A stretch of 64,000 nucleotides of DNA from an uncultured Oscillibacter sp. (GTDB taxonomy: Bacteria; Bacillota; Clostridia; Oscillospirales; Oscillospiraceae): assembly GCA_910587875.1 (NCBI GenBank), contig CAJUOD010000003.1, forward strand, positions 1-64,000, in the 5' to 3' direction. How positions within the stretch are numbered: position 1 is the stretch's first letter; the number at the start of each line of letters is the position of its first letter. Of this stretch, positions 32,805 to 39,885 are shown in pieces. The position numbers and the translations under genes were made by a program. The notes under the pieces were generated by a model. That model saw only the letters and a program-made list of their open reading frames with translations. It made no database searches and was not told the DNA's origin.

Positions 32805-32835
32805 AGCGTAATCCCTAAACCATGGTTTATGTCAA
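32805..32835 (-). promoter_or_regulatory. MerR-type promoter with palindromic operator
   Basis: TTGACA (32830-32835) and TACGCT (32805-32810) are separated by 19 bp, the overlong spacer typical of MerR-activated promoters. A perfect dyad TAAACCATGGTTTA fills the spacer (about 32816-32829). It drives the CMD-family gene. Confidence 0.8.
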
Positions 32836-32860
32836 GACTTTTTTCAAGGCGGTGTTCCCT

Positions 32861-33229
32861 ATGACCATCGGCGAGATGTCCCGGCGGACCGGACTGCCGG
32901 AGAGCACCCTGCGGTATTACGAGAAGAAAGGACTTCTCCGAGTTCCCCGGGACGGCGGCGGGCGGCGGGACTACGGAGAGGGCGACATCGCCTGGGTCCA
33001 ATTCCTCCGCCGACTGAAGGAGACCGGGATGCCCCTGAAGGACATCCGCCGCTATTCCGAGCTGCGCTACGCCGGGGAAGGCACCATGCCGGAGCGGCTG
33101 GAGATGCTCCGCCGCCACCGGGAATACGTTTTGAACCAGCGCCGCCGGTGGGACGAGTATCTGGAGAACCTGGACGAGAAAATCGGCATCTACGAGCAGT
33201 CTACTGAAGGCAGCTCCGGCCCCGCATAA
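32861..33229 (+). CDS. MerR-family transcriptional regulator
   Basis: 122 aa. N-terminal winged HTH (MTIGEMSRRTGLPESTLRYY, EKKGLLRVPRDGGGRRDY), then a long coiled-coil helix (RLEMLRRHREYVLNQRRRWD) for dimerisation. There are no clustered metal-binding cysteines, so a small-molecule or redox signal is more likely than a metal. Start ATG 32861 is chosen because MTIGEM is the classic MerR start; the longer in-frame ATG at 32822 falls inside the operator. It is divergent from the CMD gene it probably controls. Confidence 0.9.
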   Translation: MTIGEMSRRTGLPESTLRYYEKKGLLRVPRDGGGRRDYGEGDIAWVQFLRRLKETGMPLKDIRRYSELRYAGEGTMPERLEMLRRHREYVLNQRRRWDEYLENLDEKIGIYEQSTEGSSGPA

Positions 33230-33234
33230 AAACG

Positions 33235-33287
33235 CGCCTCCCAAGGCATACTGTCCCAAACAGTATCTGCCGCGGGAGGCGTTTTTT
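33235..33287 (+). terminator. merR terminator whose 3' arm is the ribosome site of the next gene
   Basis: CGCCTCCC (33235-33242) pairs with GGGAGGCG (33274-33281), with an inner GGCATACTG / CAGTATCTGCC stem, then six T. The only Shine-Dalgarno sequence of the DUF421 gene, GGGAGG (33274-33279), is inside the stem, nine bases before its ATG. Confidence 0.85.
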
Positions 33288-33288
33288 C

Positions 33289-34002
33289 ATGACTCAGATT
33301 CTGCAAGACACCGGCATGACCGTCCTGACCACCCTGCTGTCCCTCCTGGCCCTGTTCCTCCTCACCAAGCTGATGGGGGCCAAGCAGGTATCCCAGATGA
33401 CCATGTTCGACTATGTGGTAGGCATCACCATCGGCTCCGCCGCCGCGGAGCTGGCGACGGAGCTGGAGGAGCCCCACAAGCCCCTCACCGCCATCATCGT
33501 TTACGGCCTGGCGGCGGCGCTGATCTCCGTCCTGTGCTGCAAGTCCCTCAAGGTCCGCTCCCTGGTCTCCGGGCGGCCCATCGTCCTGCTGGAGGACGGG
33601 GTCATCTACCGGGAGAACCTGAAAAAGGCCAAGCTGGACCTGAACGAGTTCTTGACCTACTGCCGCATCGGCGGCTGGTTCGACTTAAGCCAGCTCCAGA
33701 CGGCGGTCTTCGAGCACAACGGCACCGTCAGCTTCCTGCCGAAAGAATCGGACCGGCCCGCCACCCCGGCGGACCTGAACAAGAATCCCGCCCAGTCCCA
33801 GGTCCAGACCCCCTTCGTCATGGACGGAAAGCTGCTCACAGGCAACCTCCGCCAGTCCGGCAAGGAGGAAGCCTGGGTCCACCGGGCCCTGCTCCGGCAG
33901 GGCTACCGGGACGAGGGGGAGGTCTTCCTGGCCCTCTGGGGCGGGGGAGAGGATTTGACGGTGTTTCCCATGGACCCGAAGCATAACAAAGAAATGGCCT
34001 GA
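33289..34002 (+). CDS. DUF421 (YetF/YcaP-type) membrane protein
   Basis: 237 aa. Three N-terminal membrane helices (LTTLLSLLALFLLTKLMGAK, MFDYVVGITIGSAAAEL, AIIVYGLAAALISVLCC), then the cytoplasmic YetF-like domain (GRPIVLLEDGVIYRENLKKA, LNEFLTYCRIGGWFDLSQLQ, VFEHNGTVSFLP). In Bacillus such proteins affect spore membranes and stress; the biochemical role is unknown. The start codon is six T after a terminator, and its ribosome site is in the hairpin. The last codons and stop lie within a family 2 palindromic repeat. Confidence 0.85.
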   Translation: MTQILQDTGMTVLTTLLSLLALFLLTKLMGAKQVSQMTMFDYVVGITIGSAAAELATELEEPHKPLTAIIVYGLAAALISVLCCKSLKVRSLVSGRPIVLLEDGVIYRENLKKAKLDLNEFLTYCRIGGWFDLSQLQTAVFEHNGTVSFLPKESDRPATPADLNKNPAQSQVQTPFVMDGKLLTGNLRQSGKEEAWVHRALLRQGYRDEGEVFLALWGGGEDLTVFPMDPKHNKEMA

Positions 34003-34089
34003 ACAGGGGTTCAGGCCCCACAGTGGAGAGGTCTCTTGAGACCAGCCATGTCCCACTGTGGGGCCCGGTCCCCTGACCGGGCCATTTCC
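33991..34089. repeat. Palindromic intergenic repeat, family 2
   Basis: Starts GAAATGGCCTGAACAGGGGT, ends GACCGGGCCATTTCC. An inner palindrome GGTCTCTTGAGACC marks its centre. It overlaps the end of the DUF421 gene. Confidence 0.85.
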
Positions 34090-34105
34090 CAATTTACTTC
34101 CAGGC

Positions 34106-34756
34106 TCAATGGGCCAGTATAAATTCCTCCAGCTCCTCCGGCGTCTTCACCACGGCCACCGCCCCGGCCTCCTGGAGCTCTCCCGGCGGGGCGTAGCCGA
34201 AGAACTCCACCCCGGCGCAGTCCACGCCGCAGGCCCGGGCGCCCAGCACGTCAAATTTCCGGTCCCCCACCATCAAGGCCTGGGCGGGGTCTTTTACCCC
34301 CAACTGCCGCAGGGCCTCCCGGACCACATCCTCCTTCTCCCAGTCCCCGTGGGGCGGGCTGCCTACCAGGGCGGAGAGGTGGGGCGTGAAGCCGAACCGG
34401 GCGCAGATGGAGACGCAGAGGTTCTCCGGTTTGGAGGAGGCCAGGGCCAGCGTATAGCCCTGGGCCTTCAGTCGGCCCATGACGGCTTCCATGCCCGGGG
34501 CCGCCCGGTTCTCGTACTGGCCCACGGGCTCGTAGATCAGGCGGAAGCGCTCCACGGCCTCCGCCGCCTTCTCCGGGCTGTAGCCGCAGAAGCGGATAAA
34601 GGAGTCCTGGAGGGGCGGGCCGATGAAGCGGAGGAGGGTCTCCTCCTCCGGCAGGGGGTCGCCGTAGCCCAGGATGGTCTCCCGGACGCAGTGGACGATG
34701 CCCTCCCGGGAGTCCGTCAGGGTGCCGTCCAGGTCGAAGAGGATGTAGCGGTACAT
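34106..34756 (-). CDS. HAD-superfamily hydrolase, phosphoglycolate phosphatase-like
   Basis: 216 aa. HAD motif I ILFDLDGTLTDS, motif II ALASSKP, motif III Lys near EKEDVV, motif IV MVGDRKFDVLGA. The alpha-helical cap of about 70 residues fits the Gph/PpaX-like subgroup. It is a cytoplasmic phosphatase; the substrate cannot be assigned. Start ATG 34756 lies 13 bp downstream of the MBL hydrolase gene and follows a GAGAGGAG site, so the two form an operon. Confidence 0.85.
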   Translation of the reverse strand: MYRYILFDLDGTLTDSREGIVHCVRETILGYGDPLPEEETLLRFIGPPLQDSFIRFCGYSPEKAAEAVERFRLIYEPVGQYENRAAPGMEAVMGRLKAQGYTLALASSKPENLCVSICARFGFTPHLSALVGSPPHGDWEKEDVVREALRQLGVKDPAQALMVGDRKFDVLGARACGVDCAGVEFFGYAPPGELQEAGAVAVVKTPEELEEFILAH

Positions 34757-34769
34757 ATCAAATCTCCTC

Positions 34770-35504
34770 TCAGAATTTGGGAACGATCACGCCCCGGCTG
34801 GCCTTGTCCACTTCCAGGGACGGGCCGTCCAGCCGCCGGACCTCCGCCTCGGGCCACAGGGCCAGGAAGTCCTCCACGCCGCCCACGTTGGGCAGGCCGT
34901 AAGGCGCGTGACGGTAGTGCATGGGGATCACACAGGCGGGCTTCAGGGCCTCGCAGACGGCCTTGGCCCCCGCCGCGTCGATGGTGTAGAAGCCGCCCAC
35001 GGGGATCAGCGCCGCGTCCAGAGGGCCAATAGCGGCAATCTGCTCCGGCGAGAGCTGGTGTCCCAGGTCCCCCAGGTGGGCGACGGTGACCCCGCCTGCC
35101 GAGAGGATATGGATGGTGTTGTTCCCCCGGAGGGCCCCGCCCTGGTCGTCGTGGAAGGTCTCCACGGTGCGGATGGTGAAGGGGCAGGGAATTCCGGCGG
35201 GGACGATCTCCGCCTGGTCCACGGCGTTGTGGTCAAAGTGGCCGTGGCTGCACAGGATCTTGTGGACCGGGAGCCGGAGTTTCCCCGCTTCCCCGCCGTC
35301 CCGGGTTACGGTCATTCGAGTCTGGAGCGTCACGGTGTAGCCGCCCTTTGCCTCCCAGCGGGCGCGCTGCTCCCGCTCCGCCGCCCGGGACGCGGTTTCC
35401 AGCAGGGGCGGGTAGCCCTCTACGCCGGTGTAGGGGTCCAGCAGGATGGTATAGCCGTCCTGCTCCACAAGGAAACAGGCGTGGCCCAGCCAGGTGAGTT
35501 TCAT
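34770..35504 (-). CDS. Metallo-beta-lactamase-fold hydrolase (UlaG-like)
   Basis: 244 aa. Metal motif SHGHFDHN (HxHxDH), GHACFLVE at the N-terminus, LGDLGHQL and MHYRHAPYG supplying later ligands, as in the UlaG / UPF0173 branch of the MBL superfamily. It is a cytoplasmic metal-dependent hydrolase; UlaG relatives act on lactones or phosphodiesters, so the substrate is open. Start ATG 35504 follows GGAGGAAT. It is co-transcribed with the HAD phosphatase. Confidence 0.82.
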   Translation of the reverse strand: MKLTWLGHACFLVEQDGYTILLDPYTGVEGYPPLLETASRAAEREQRARWEAKGGYTVTLQTRMTVTRDGGEAGKLRLPVHKILCSHGHFDHNAVDQAEIVPAGIPCPFTIRTVETFHDDQGGALRGNNTIHILSAGGVTVAHLGDLGHQLSPEQIAAIGPLDAALIPVGGFYTIDAAGAKAVCEALKPACVIPMHYRHAPYGLPNVGGVEDFLALWPEAEVRRLDGPSLEVDKASRGVIVPKF

Positions 35505-35531
35505 ATGTCATTCCTCCTTGCAGATTGTCAA

Positions 35532-35562
35532 AAATGGGGGGCGGGTAGAACCCGCCCCCTTA
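35532..35562 (-). terminator. Terminator after the DUF4349 gene
   Basis: GGGGGCGGG / CCCGCCCCC stem; the minus strand continues CATTTTTG. Confidence 0.8.
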
Positions 35563-35573
35563 GTGTATCAGAT

Positions 35574-36623
35574 TTACGGCTGTTTGTCATCCGGGTTTTT
35601 CGACTCGTCCTTCTTCTTCCGCTTGAAGAAACCCTCCCGTTTGGCCCTGGGCTCCTGGAAGGGTCCCGGTCCTCCGAAGGTCTCTCTCCGCCGGGCCTGG
35701 GCCCGCTTGGAGGCCTTCACCGCCAGCAGGACGATGAGGGCCAGGAGGACCATCCACGTCCAGTTGTAGGCCAAGTAGATGGCCACATCCTGGAGGAAGT
35801 CGCCGAAGCCCTGGAGCCCGCCCACAAAGGCGTTCCCCAGGCGGGTGGCGAAGGTGGGCGGGGCCTCCTCCACCGTGGTGAGGCGCAGCACCTCCCGGAG
35901 GCGCACGTCGATGGTGGCGAAGTCCACCAGGGAGTCGTAGTGCCGGAGGGACCCGGTGAGCTGCTCGATCTGGTACTCCGTCTCACTGATGGCGTTTTCC
36001 AGGTCGATGATGTCCTCCATGTTTTCCGCCTTAGCCAGCAGCATCTGGAGCCGCTCCATCTTGGTCTTCTGGGTCTCCAGGCGGCTCTCGGTGTCGTAGT
36101 ACATCTCGCTGATGTTGTCCGCGTTCCGGCTCTGGCTGGTGACGTGGCTGATCTCCCCCACGGTCTTCAGGAAGCCCCGGAACTCCTTGGCGGGGACCCG
36201 GACGGTGTAGCTGGCGCTCCGGCTGCCGTCGCCGTAGCTGTCGGCGGAGGCGTACTCCAGATAGCCCCCCAGCTTGTCCACCAGGTCCTCCAGGGCGGCG
36301 GTGCAGGCGTCAAAGTCTGTGGTCTCCGCCTCGATCTCGGCGGTGTAGACCATTTTCGCGTTGGCCAGGCGGTCCTCGGTCTGGCCCTCCTCGGGGGCCG
36401 CCGACGGCTCCTCGGGGGCCTCGGCGTCTGCCGGGGCGTCGAAGCCGAACTCCATCGTTTGGGATTTCCAGTTCTCTCCGCCGCCGGTGTCATAGGCCGT
36501 CTGGCTCTCGCTGGCGCTGGGGGCGCTGTCGGTTCCTCCGCTGTAGCCGCCGCCTCCTCCGCAGCCGGTGAGGGCCAGGGCCGTCAGCGCCGCGGCCAGG
36601 AACAGGGCAAGTCCTCTCTTCAT
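35574..36623 (-). CDS. DUF4349 lipoprotein
   Basis: 349 aa. The lipobox ALTGC gives an acylated N-terminus. Acidic low-complexity linker (about 25-90), then the DUF4349 core: MVYTAEIEAETTDFDACTAA, DKLGGYLE, PAKEFRGFL, a coiled-coil (SRLETQKTKMERLQMLLAKA), IEQLTGSLRHYDSL. One C-terminal membrane helix (WTWMVLLALIVLLAVKA) and a basic cytoplasmic tail. It is thus tethered at both ends of its exterior domain. Start ATG 36623 follows AAGGAGG. The family has no known activity. Confidence 0.88.
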   Translation of the reverse strand: MKRGLALFLAAALTALALTGCGGGGGYSGGTDSAPSASESQTAYDTGGGENWKSQTMEFGFDAPADAEAPEEPSAAPEEGQTEDRLANAKMVYTAEIEAETTDFDACTAALEDLVDKLGGYLEYASADSYGDGSRSASYTVRVPAKEFRGFLKTVGEISHVTSQSRNADNISEMYYDTESRLETQKTKMERLQMLLAKAENMEDIIDLENAISETEYQIEQLTGSLRHYDSLVDFATIDVRLREVLRLTTVEEAPPTFATRLGNAFVGGLQGFGDFLQDVAIYLAYNWTWMVLLALIVLLAVKASKRAQARRRETFGGPGPFQEPRAKREGFFKRKKKDESKNPDDKQP

Positions 36624-36718
36624 CCGTGCATCCTCCTTTTCCGCCCCGTCTTCCAAGCGGGGCTCTTACTTTTATAGACGGATTTCCCCGGGGAAAGGTT
36701 CCGCCCCTCCCCGAATTT

Positions 36719-37348
36719 TTAATCGAACAGGGTCTCCCAGGTCTCCGCCCGGCTGGCCTCGAAGCACATGCGGACCTGCTCCTCCGTGTTTTTCTCCTCC
36801 GCCAGGGGCGGCAGGCCCTCCAGGGAGAAATACCCGCTGGCGGTGGTCTCGCTGTTGGGCCGGAATTCTCCGCCCACGGCCTCGCAGAGGACGAAGATCT
36901 TGCAGATCTTCCAGGCGTAGGCGGGCCGGTTGTGCTTCTCCCGGTCCTGGACGGCGATGACCCGCCGGGGGATCACCTCCAGCCCCGCCTCCTCCCGGAC
37001 CTCCTTGGCGGCGTTCTCCAGCACGGAGACATTCACGTCCACCCAGCCCCCGGGGAGGGACCACCGCCCGCTGTTCTCCCGGACCAGGAGGATCCTCCCG
37101 TCCCGGAAGACGGCGGCCCGGGTGTCCAGCTTGGGGGTCTGGTAGCCGGTCTCACAGCAGAAGAGCTCCTTCACCTTCTCCAGCGGCAGGTCCGATTGAT
37201 GGGCCAGCATCTCCGCCGCGATGTCCCGGACCCGCCGGAAGCGCTCGACGTCAAAGGTATCCTTGCTGTAGTACAGTCCCGCCTGGGCCAGGGCCTGGAG
37301 CTCCACGGCCCAGTCCAGCCAGGGGGACGCGGGGGATTGCGCTCCCAT
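36719..37348 (-). CDS. NUDIX hydrolase with N-terminal helper domain
   Basis: 209 aa. An N-terminal domain of about 65 residues (WLDWAVELQALAQAGLYYSK) as in YjhB-type proteins is followed by a Nudix domain. The Nudix box GGWVDVNVSVLENAAKEVRE departs from consensus at the first Glu (V) and at REU (KEV), which is normal for this subgroup; catalytic EE of VREEAG is intact. It probably hydrolyses nucleoside diphosphate derivatives such as ADP-ribose, by family. Start ATG 37348 follows AAAAGGAGG. It is monocistronic. Confidence 0.85.
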   Translation of the reverse strand: MGAQSPASPWLDWAVELQALAQAGLYYSKDTFDVERFRRVRDIAAEMLAHQSDLPLEKVKELFCCETGYQTPKLDTRAAVFRDGRILLVRENSGRWSLPGGWVDVNVSVLENAAKEVREEAGLEVIPRRVIAVQDREKHNRPAYAWKICKIFVLCEAVGGEFRPNSETTASGYFSLEGLPPLAEEKNTEEQVRMCFEASRAETWETLFD

Positions 37349-37408
37349 TGCGCCGCCTCCTTTTGTCTATGAAAACAGGGCCCGCCTTGGGGCCCTGTCC
37401 TTCTCCGC

Positions 37409-38413
37409 TTATTGCAATGCCATCTTTTCCATCAGCGTGGGCTTCTGGGCCTCCCGCTCCTGGCGGGCATAGTCCTCCTGCTGGGACGCCGCCCGGGTGA
37501 CGGTGTGGGTGGTGCCGCCGGAGACGTAGGACTTGCCGCACTCCGGGCAGATGCCGGTGTGCATGGTCACGCTCTGGCTGACCACCTCCCGGCCCTCCCG
37601 CTTGGCCTTGGCCTGCTCCCGGACCACGTGCTCCATCTCATGGCCCCGGACGGCAGAGGCCGCCTGCTCCGGCTTGACGTTGGTGGGGGTCTTGAAGGAC
37701 ACGCCCATGTCGTCGGATCCGTCCTGATACTTCCGCTTCTCGCAGGTCTCGCACTCGCCCTCTTCCATGGCCTCCTGGGCGCTCTCGGCGGCTCCCTGGG
37801 CGGGCTTGCCGTCGTCCTCTTCCTTATTCTGGCCGGGGAGGCCGGGGATCTCGTCCTCGTCCTTCTTCTGCCCCGGCATGCCGGGGATCTCCCCGTCGTC
37901 CTTCTGCCCCGGGAGGCCGGGGATCGCTTCCTCGTCCTCCTGGCCCGGCAGGCCCGGGAGCTTGGGCGCGCCGTTCTCCAGCACGTCCTCCGCGCCCTCC
38001 AGGTCATTCCGGCCCAGGGCGTCCTCCGCCTGGGACAGCCGGCCCTCCAGGGCATTCTTCCGGGCGCCCTCCACGGGGGACAGGCCCTCCTTCCCGGTCT
38101 CCACGAAGAGGCCCTCGCCGTTTACCTCCCCGTACTTGGTGCGCATCCGCCCGGCCATGGCCGCCGGGTCGTTCTCCAGACGGCTCGTCAGCTCCGGCAA
38201 AGACGCCTCGTCCCGGGACACGGGGCGCACGGGCTTCACCGGCTCCACCGGCGTCTCGGGGGAGGCGCTCTTCCGGGCCGTCAGGACCTGGGCGCCCTTC
38301 TGCGCCTGCTGGGCGCTCCTCGCGTTTCTGATGTTTTCCGACAGCCGGGACTGGTAGAAGCTGCCGATTCCGCTCATCCCGAAGCCGCCCACGCCGGAAA
38401 TTCCACCGACCAT
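37409..38413 (-). CDS. Conserved HEMEH (putative metalloprotease-like) protein
   Basis: 334 aa. The N-terminus (GGISGVGGFGMSGIGSFYQS) resembles flexible leader regions. The middle has four PGLPGQ / PGMPGQ repeats separated by acidic patches. The C-terminal 130 residues are conserved: CETCEKRKYQDGSDDMGVSF, RGHEMEHV, then ICPECGKSYVSGG. HEMEH fits a zinc HExxH-like site (HExEH), and two CxxC pairs could form a zinc ribbon. Similar proteins occur across Clostridia near sporulation or surface genes, unstudied to my knowledge. No signal peptide. Protease activity is inference. Confidence 0.7.
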   Translation of the reverse strand: MVGGISGVGGFGMSGIGSFYQSRLSENIRNARSAQQAQKGAQVLTARKSASPETPVEPVKPVRPVSRDEASLPELTSRLENDPAAMAGRMRTKYGEVNGEGLFVETGKEGLSPVEGARKNALEGRLSQAEDALGRNDLEGAEDVLENGAPKLPGLPGQEDEEAIPGLPGQKDDGEIPGMPGQKKDEDEIPGLPGQNKEEDDGKPAQGAAESAQEAMEEGECETCEKRKYQDGSDDMGVSFKTPTNVKPEQAASAVRGHEMEHVVREQAKAKREGREVVSQSVTMHTGICPECGKSYVSGGTTHTVTRAASQQEDYARQEREAQKPTLMEKMALQ

Positions 38414-38516
38414 ACGATCACCTCATATCTGAATTCCCATCAAGAGACAATTTTACAGGTACAGTATACCAATTCCCCCGCCAAAGCGCAAGCCCCATTT
38501 TTAACTTTTTCGGGAC

Positions 38517-38549
38517 AAAAAACGCCGCCGGGGAGCCCCCCGGCGGCGC
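38517..38549 (-). terminator. Terminator after the FMN oxidase gene
   Basis: CGCCGCCGGGG / CCCCCGGCGGCG stem with TTTTT on the minus-strand side. Confidence 0.8.
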
Positions 38550-38558
38550 TGCCGTTTT

Positions 38559-39581
38559 TCAGTATCCGAAGATCATGTCCCGGCGGATCTCCGCCAGGGA
38601 GTGGGCCCCGCACATGGCCATGGCGTCCGCCAGCTCGGCCTTCAGCTTGTCCACGTAGACCCGGACGCCCTCGGCCCCCCCGCCGTAGACCATGTTCACG
38701 AAGGGCCGGCCGATGAGCACCGCGTCCGCCCCCAGGGCCAGGGCCTTGAAGACGTCCAGGCCGGAGCGGATGCCGCCGTCCACCAGGATGGTCATCCTCC
38801 CGCCCACGGCGTCCGCGATGGCGGGGAGGACCTCGGCGGTGGCGGGGCACTGGTCCAGCACCCGGCCCCCGTGGTTGGAGACCACGATGCCGCTGGCCCC
38901 GGCCTCCAGGGCCTTCTCCGCCCCCCGGACGGTCATGACGCCCTTGAGGATGAAGGGGGTGCCCTCCAGCGATTCCACGATCTCCCGGAGCTCCGCCACG
39001 GTCTTGCTGCCCGCCGGGGGCTGGAGGTTCTTCAGGAAGGGCAGGCCCGCCGCGTCGATGTCCATGGCCACGGCGAAGGGCTTCGCGGGCTTGATAAGGG
39101 CCAGCTTCTCCCGGATGGTCTCGATGTTCCAGGGCTTCACCGTGGGCACGCCCCGGCCCCCCTGCTTTTTCAGGGCCTCCGCCGCGCCCTCCATGACGGC
39201 GGGGTTCGTCCCGTCCCCGGTGAAGGCGGCAATGCCGGCCTCCGCACAGGCGGCGACCAGAATGTCGTTATAGGCCAGATCGTCGTACTTGTCCCCGTAA
39301 TGGAGCTGCATGGCCCCCACGGGGGCGGCGAAGACGGGCAGGTCCACCCTCTGGCCGAAGAGGGCGAAGGAGGTGTCCACGGGCTTGTTCTCGCAGATGG
39401 TATCCATGTTGACACAGAGCTCCTGCCACTTCTGGTAGTTGCGGATGAAGCCGGTGCCGATGCCCTTGGCCCCGGGGCCGGGGATGGTGTTCCGGCAGCC
39501 CAGGCCGTTGCAGGTGGGGCAGGACTTGCAGTGGGGGCCCATGCAGGTACGGGCGGCTTGCAGGACTTCCTGATAGGTCAT
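38559..39581 (-). CDS. FMN-dependent alpha-hydroxy-acid oxidase/dehydrogenase family protein
   Basis: 340 aa TIM barrel. FMN motifs: FAAPVGAMQ, AVAMDIDAAG, ILKGVMTVRGAEKA (catalytic Lys), GIVVSNHGGRVLDQ (catalytic His-Gly-Gly-Arg), VDGGIRSGLDVFKALALGAD and VLIGRPF. The N-terminus is unusual: CMGPHCKSCPTCNGLGC is a five-cysteine patch that may bind a metal or Fe-S centre and is not found in lactate oxidases. In an anaerobe a dehydrogenase is more likely than an oxidase. Start ATG 39581 follows TGGAGGAAAC. Confidence 0.85.
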   Translation of the reverse strand: MTYQEVLQAARTCMGPHCKSCPTCNGLGCRNTIPGPGAKGIGTGFIRNYQKWQELCVNMDTICENKPVDTSFALFGQRVDLPVFAAPVGAMQLHYGDKYDDLAYNDILVAACAEAGIAAFTGDGTNPAVMEGAAEALKKQGGRGVPTVKPWNIETIREKLALIKPAKPFAVAMDIDAAGLPFLKNLQPPAGSKTVAELREIVESLEGTPFILKGVMTVRGAEKALEAGASGIVVSNHGGRVLDQCPATAEVLPAIADAVGGRMTILVDGGIRSGLDVFKALALGADAVLIGRPFVNMVYGGGAEGVRVYVDKLKAELADAMAMCGAHSLAEIRRDMIFGY

Positions 39582-39710
39582 GGCTGTTTCCTCCAGATAT
39601 GTCAAAATTTTCAGGCTTGCTTGATAAGCCGATTGTACAGGAAACCGGGGAGAAAGGCAAGGGGGGAACGGCCCGGCGCCGGATTTCATAGACTGTTAAC
39701 GGTGATAACT

Positions 39711-39884
39711 ATGAAAAATCCAAACTGCGATCCCCTGGCCCTGACCACCGCCGTCAATACCCTGGCGGTGGCCATCGCGGGGCGGCTGAACGACGAAGAG
39801 CTGGACCTGGTGGCAGCCATCCTGGTCCAGCTGGGGGACACCCTGGCCACCATCAGCACCCAGCGGGCCATTTGCTCCCGCTGA
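39711..39884 (+). CDS. Small DUF6774-type protein
   Basis: 57 aa. The pattern LTTAVNTLAVAIAGRLNDEE, LDLVAAILVQLGDTLATI matches a short family common in Oscillospiraceae and Lachnospiraceae (DUF6774, from memory). Two helices, no signal peptide. It has a weak GGTGAT ribosome site, ends 2 bp from the convergent GT4-CsaB gene and has no terminator between. Function unknown. Confidence 0.65.
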   Translation: MKNPNCDPLALTTAVNTLAVAIAGRLNDEELDLVAAILVQLGDTLATISTQRAICSR

Positions 39885-39885
39885 T

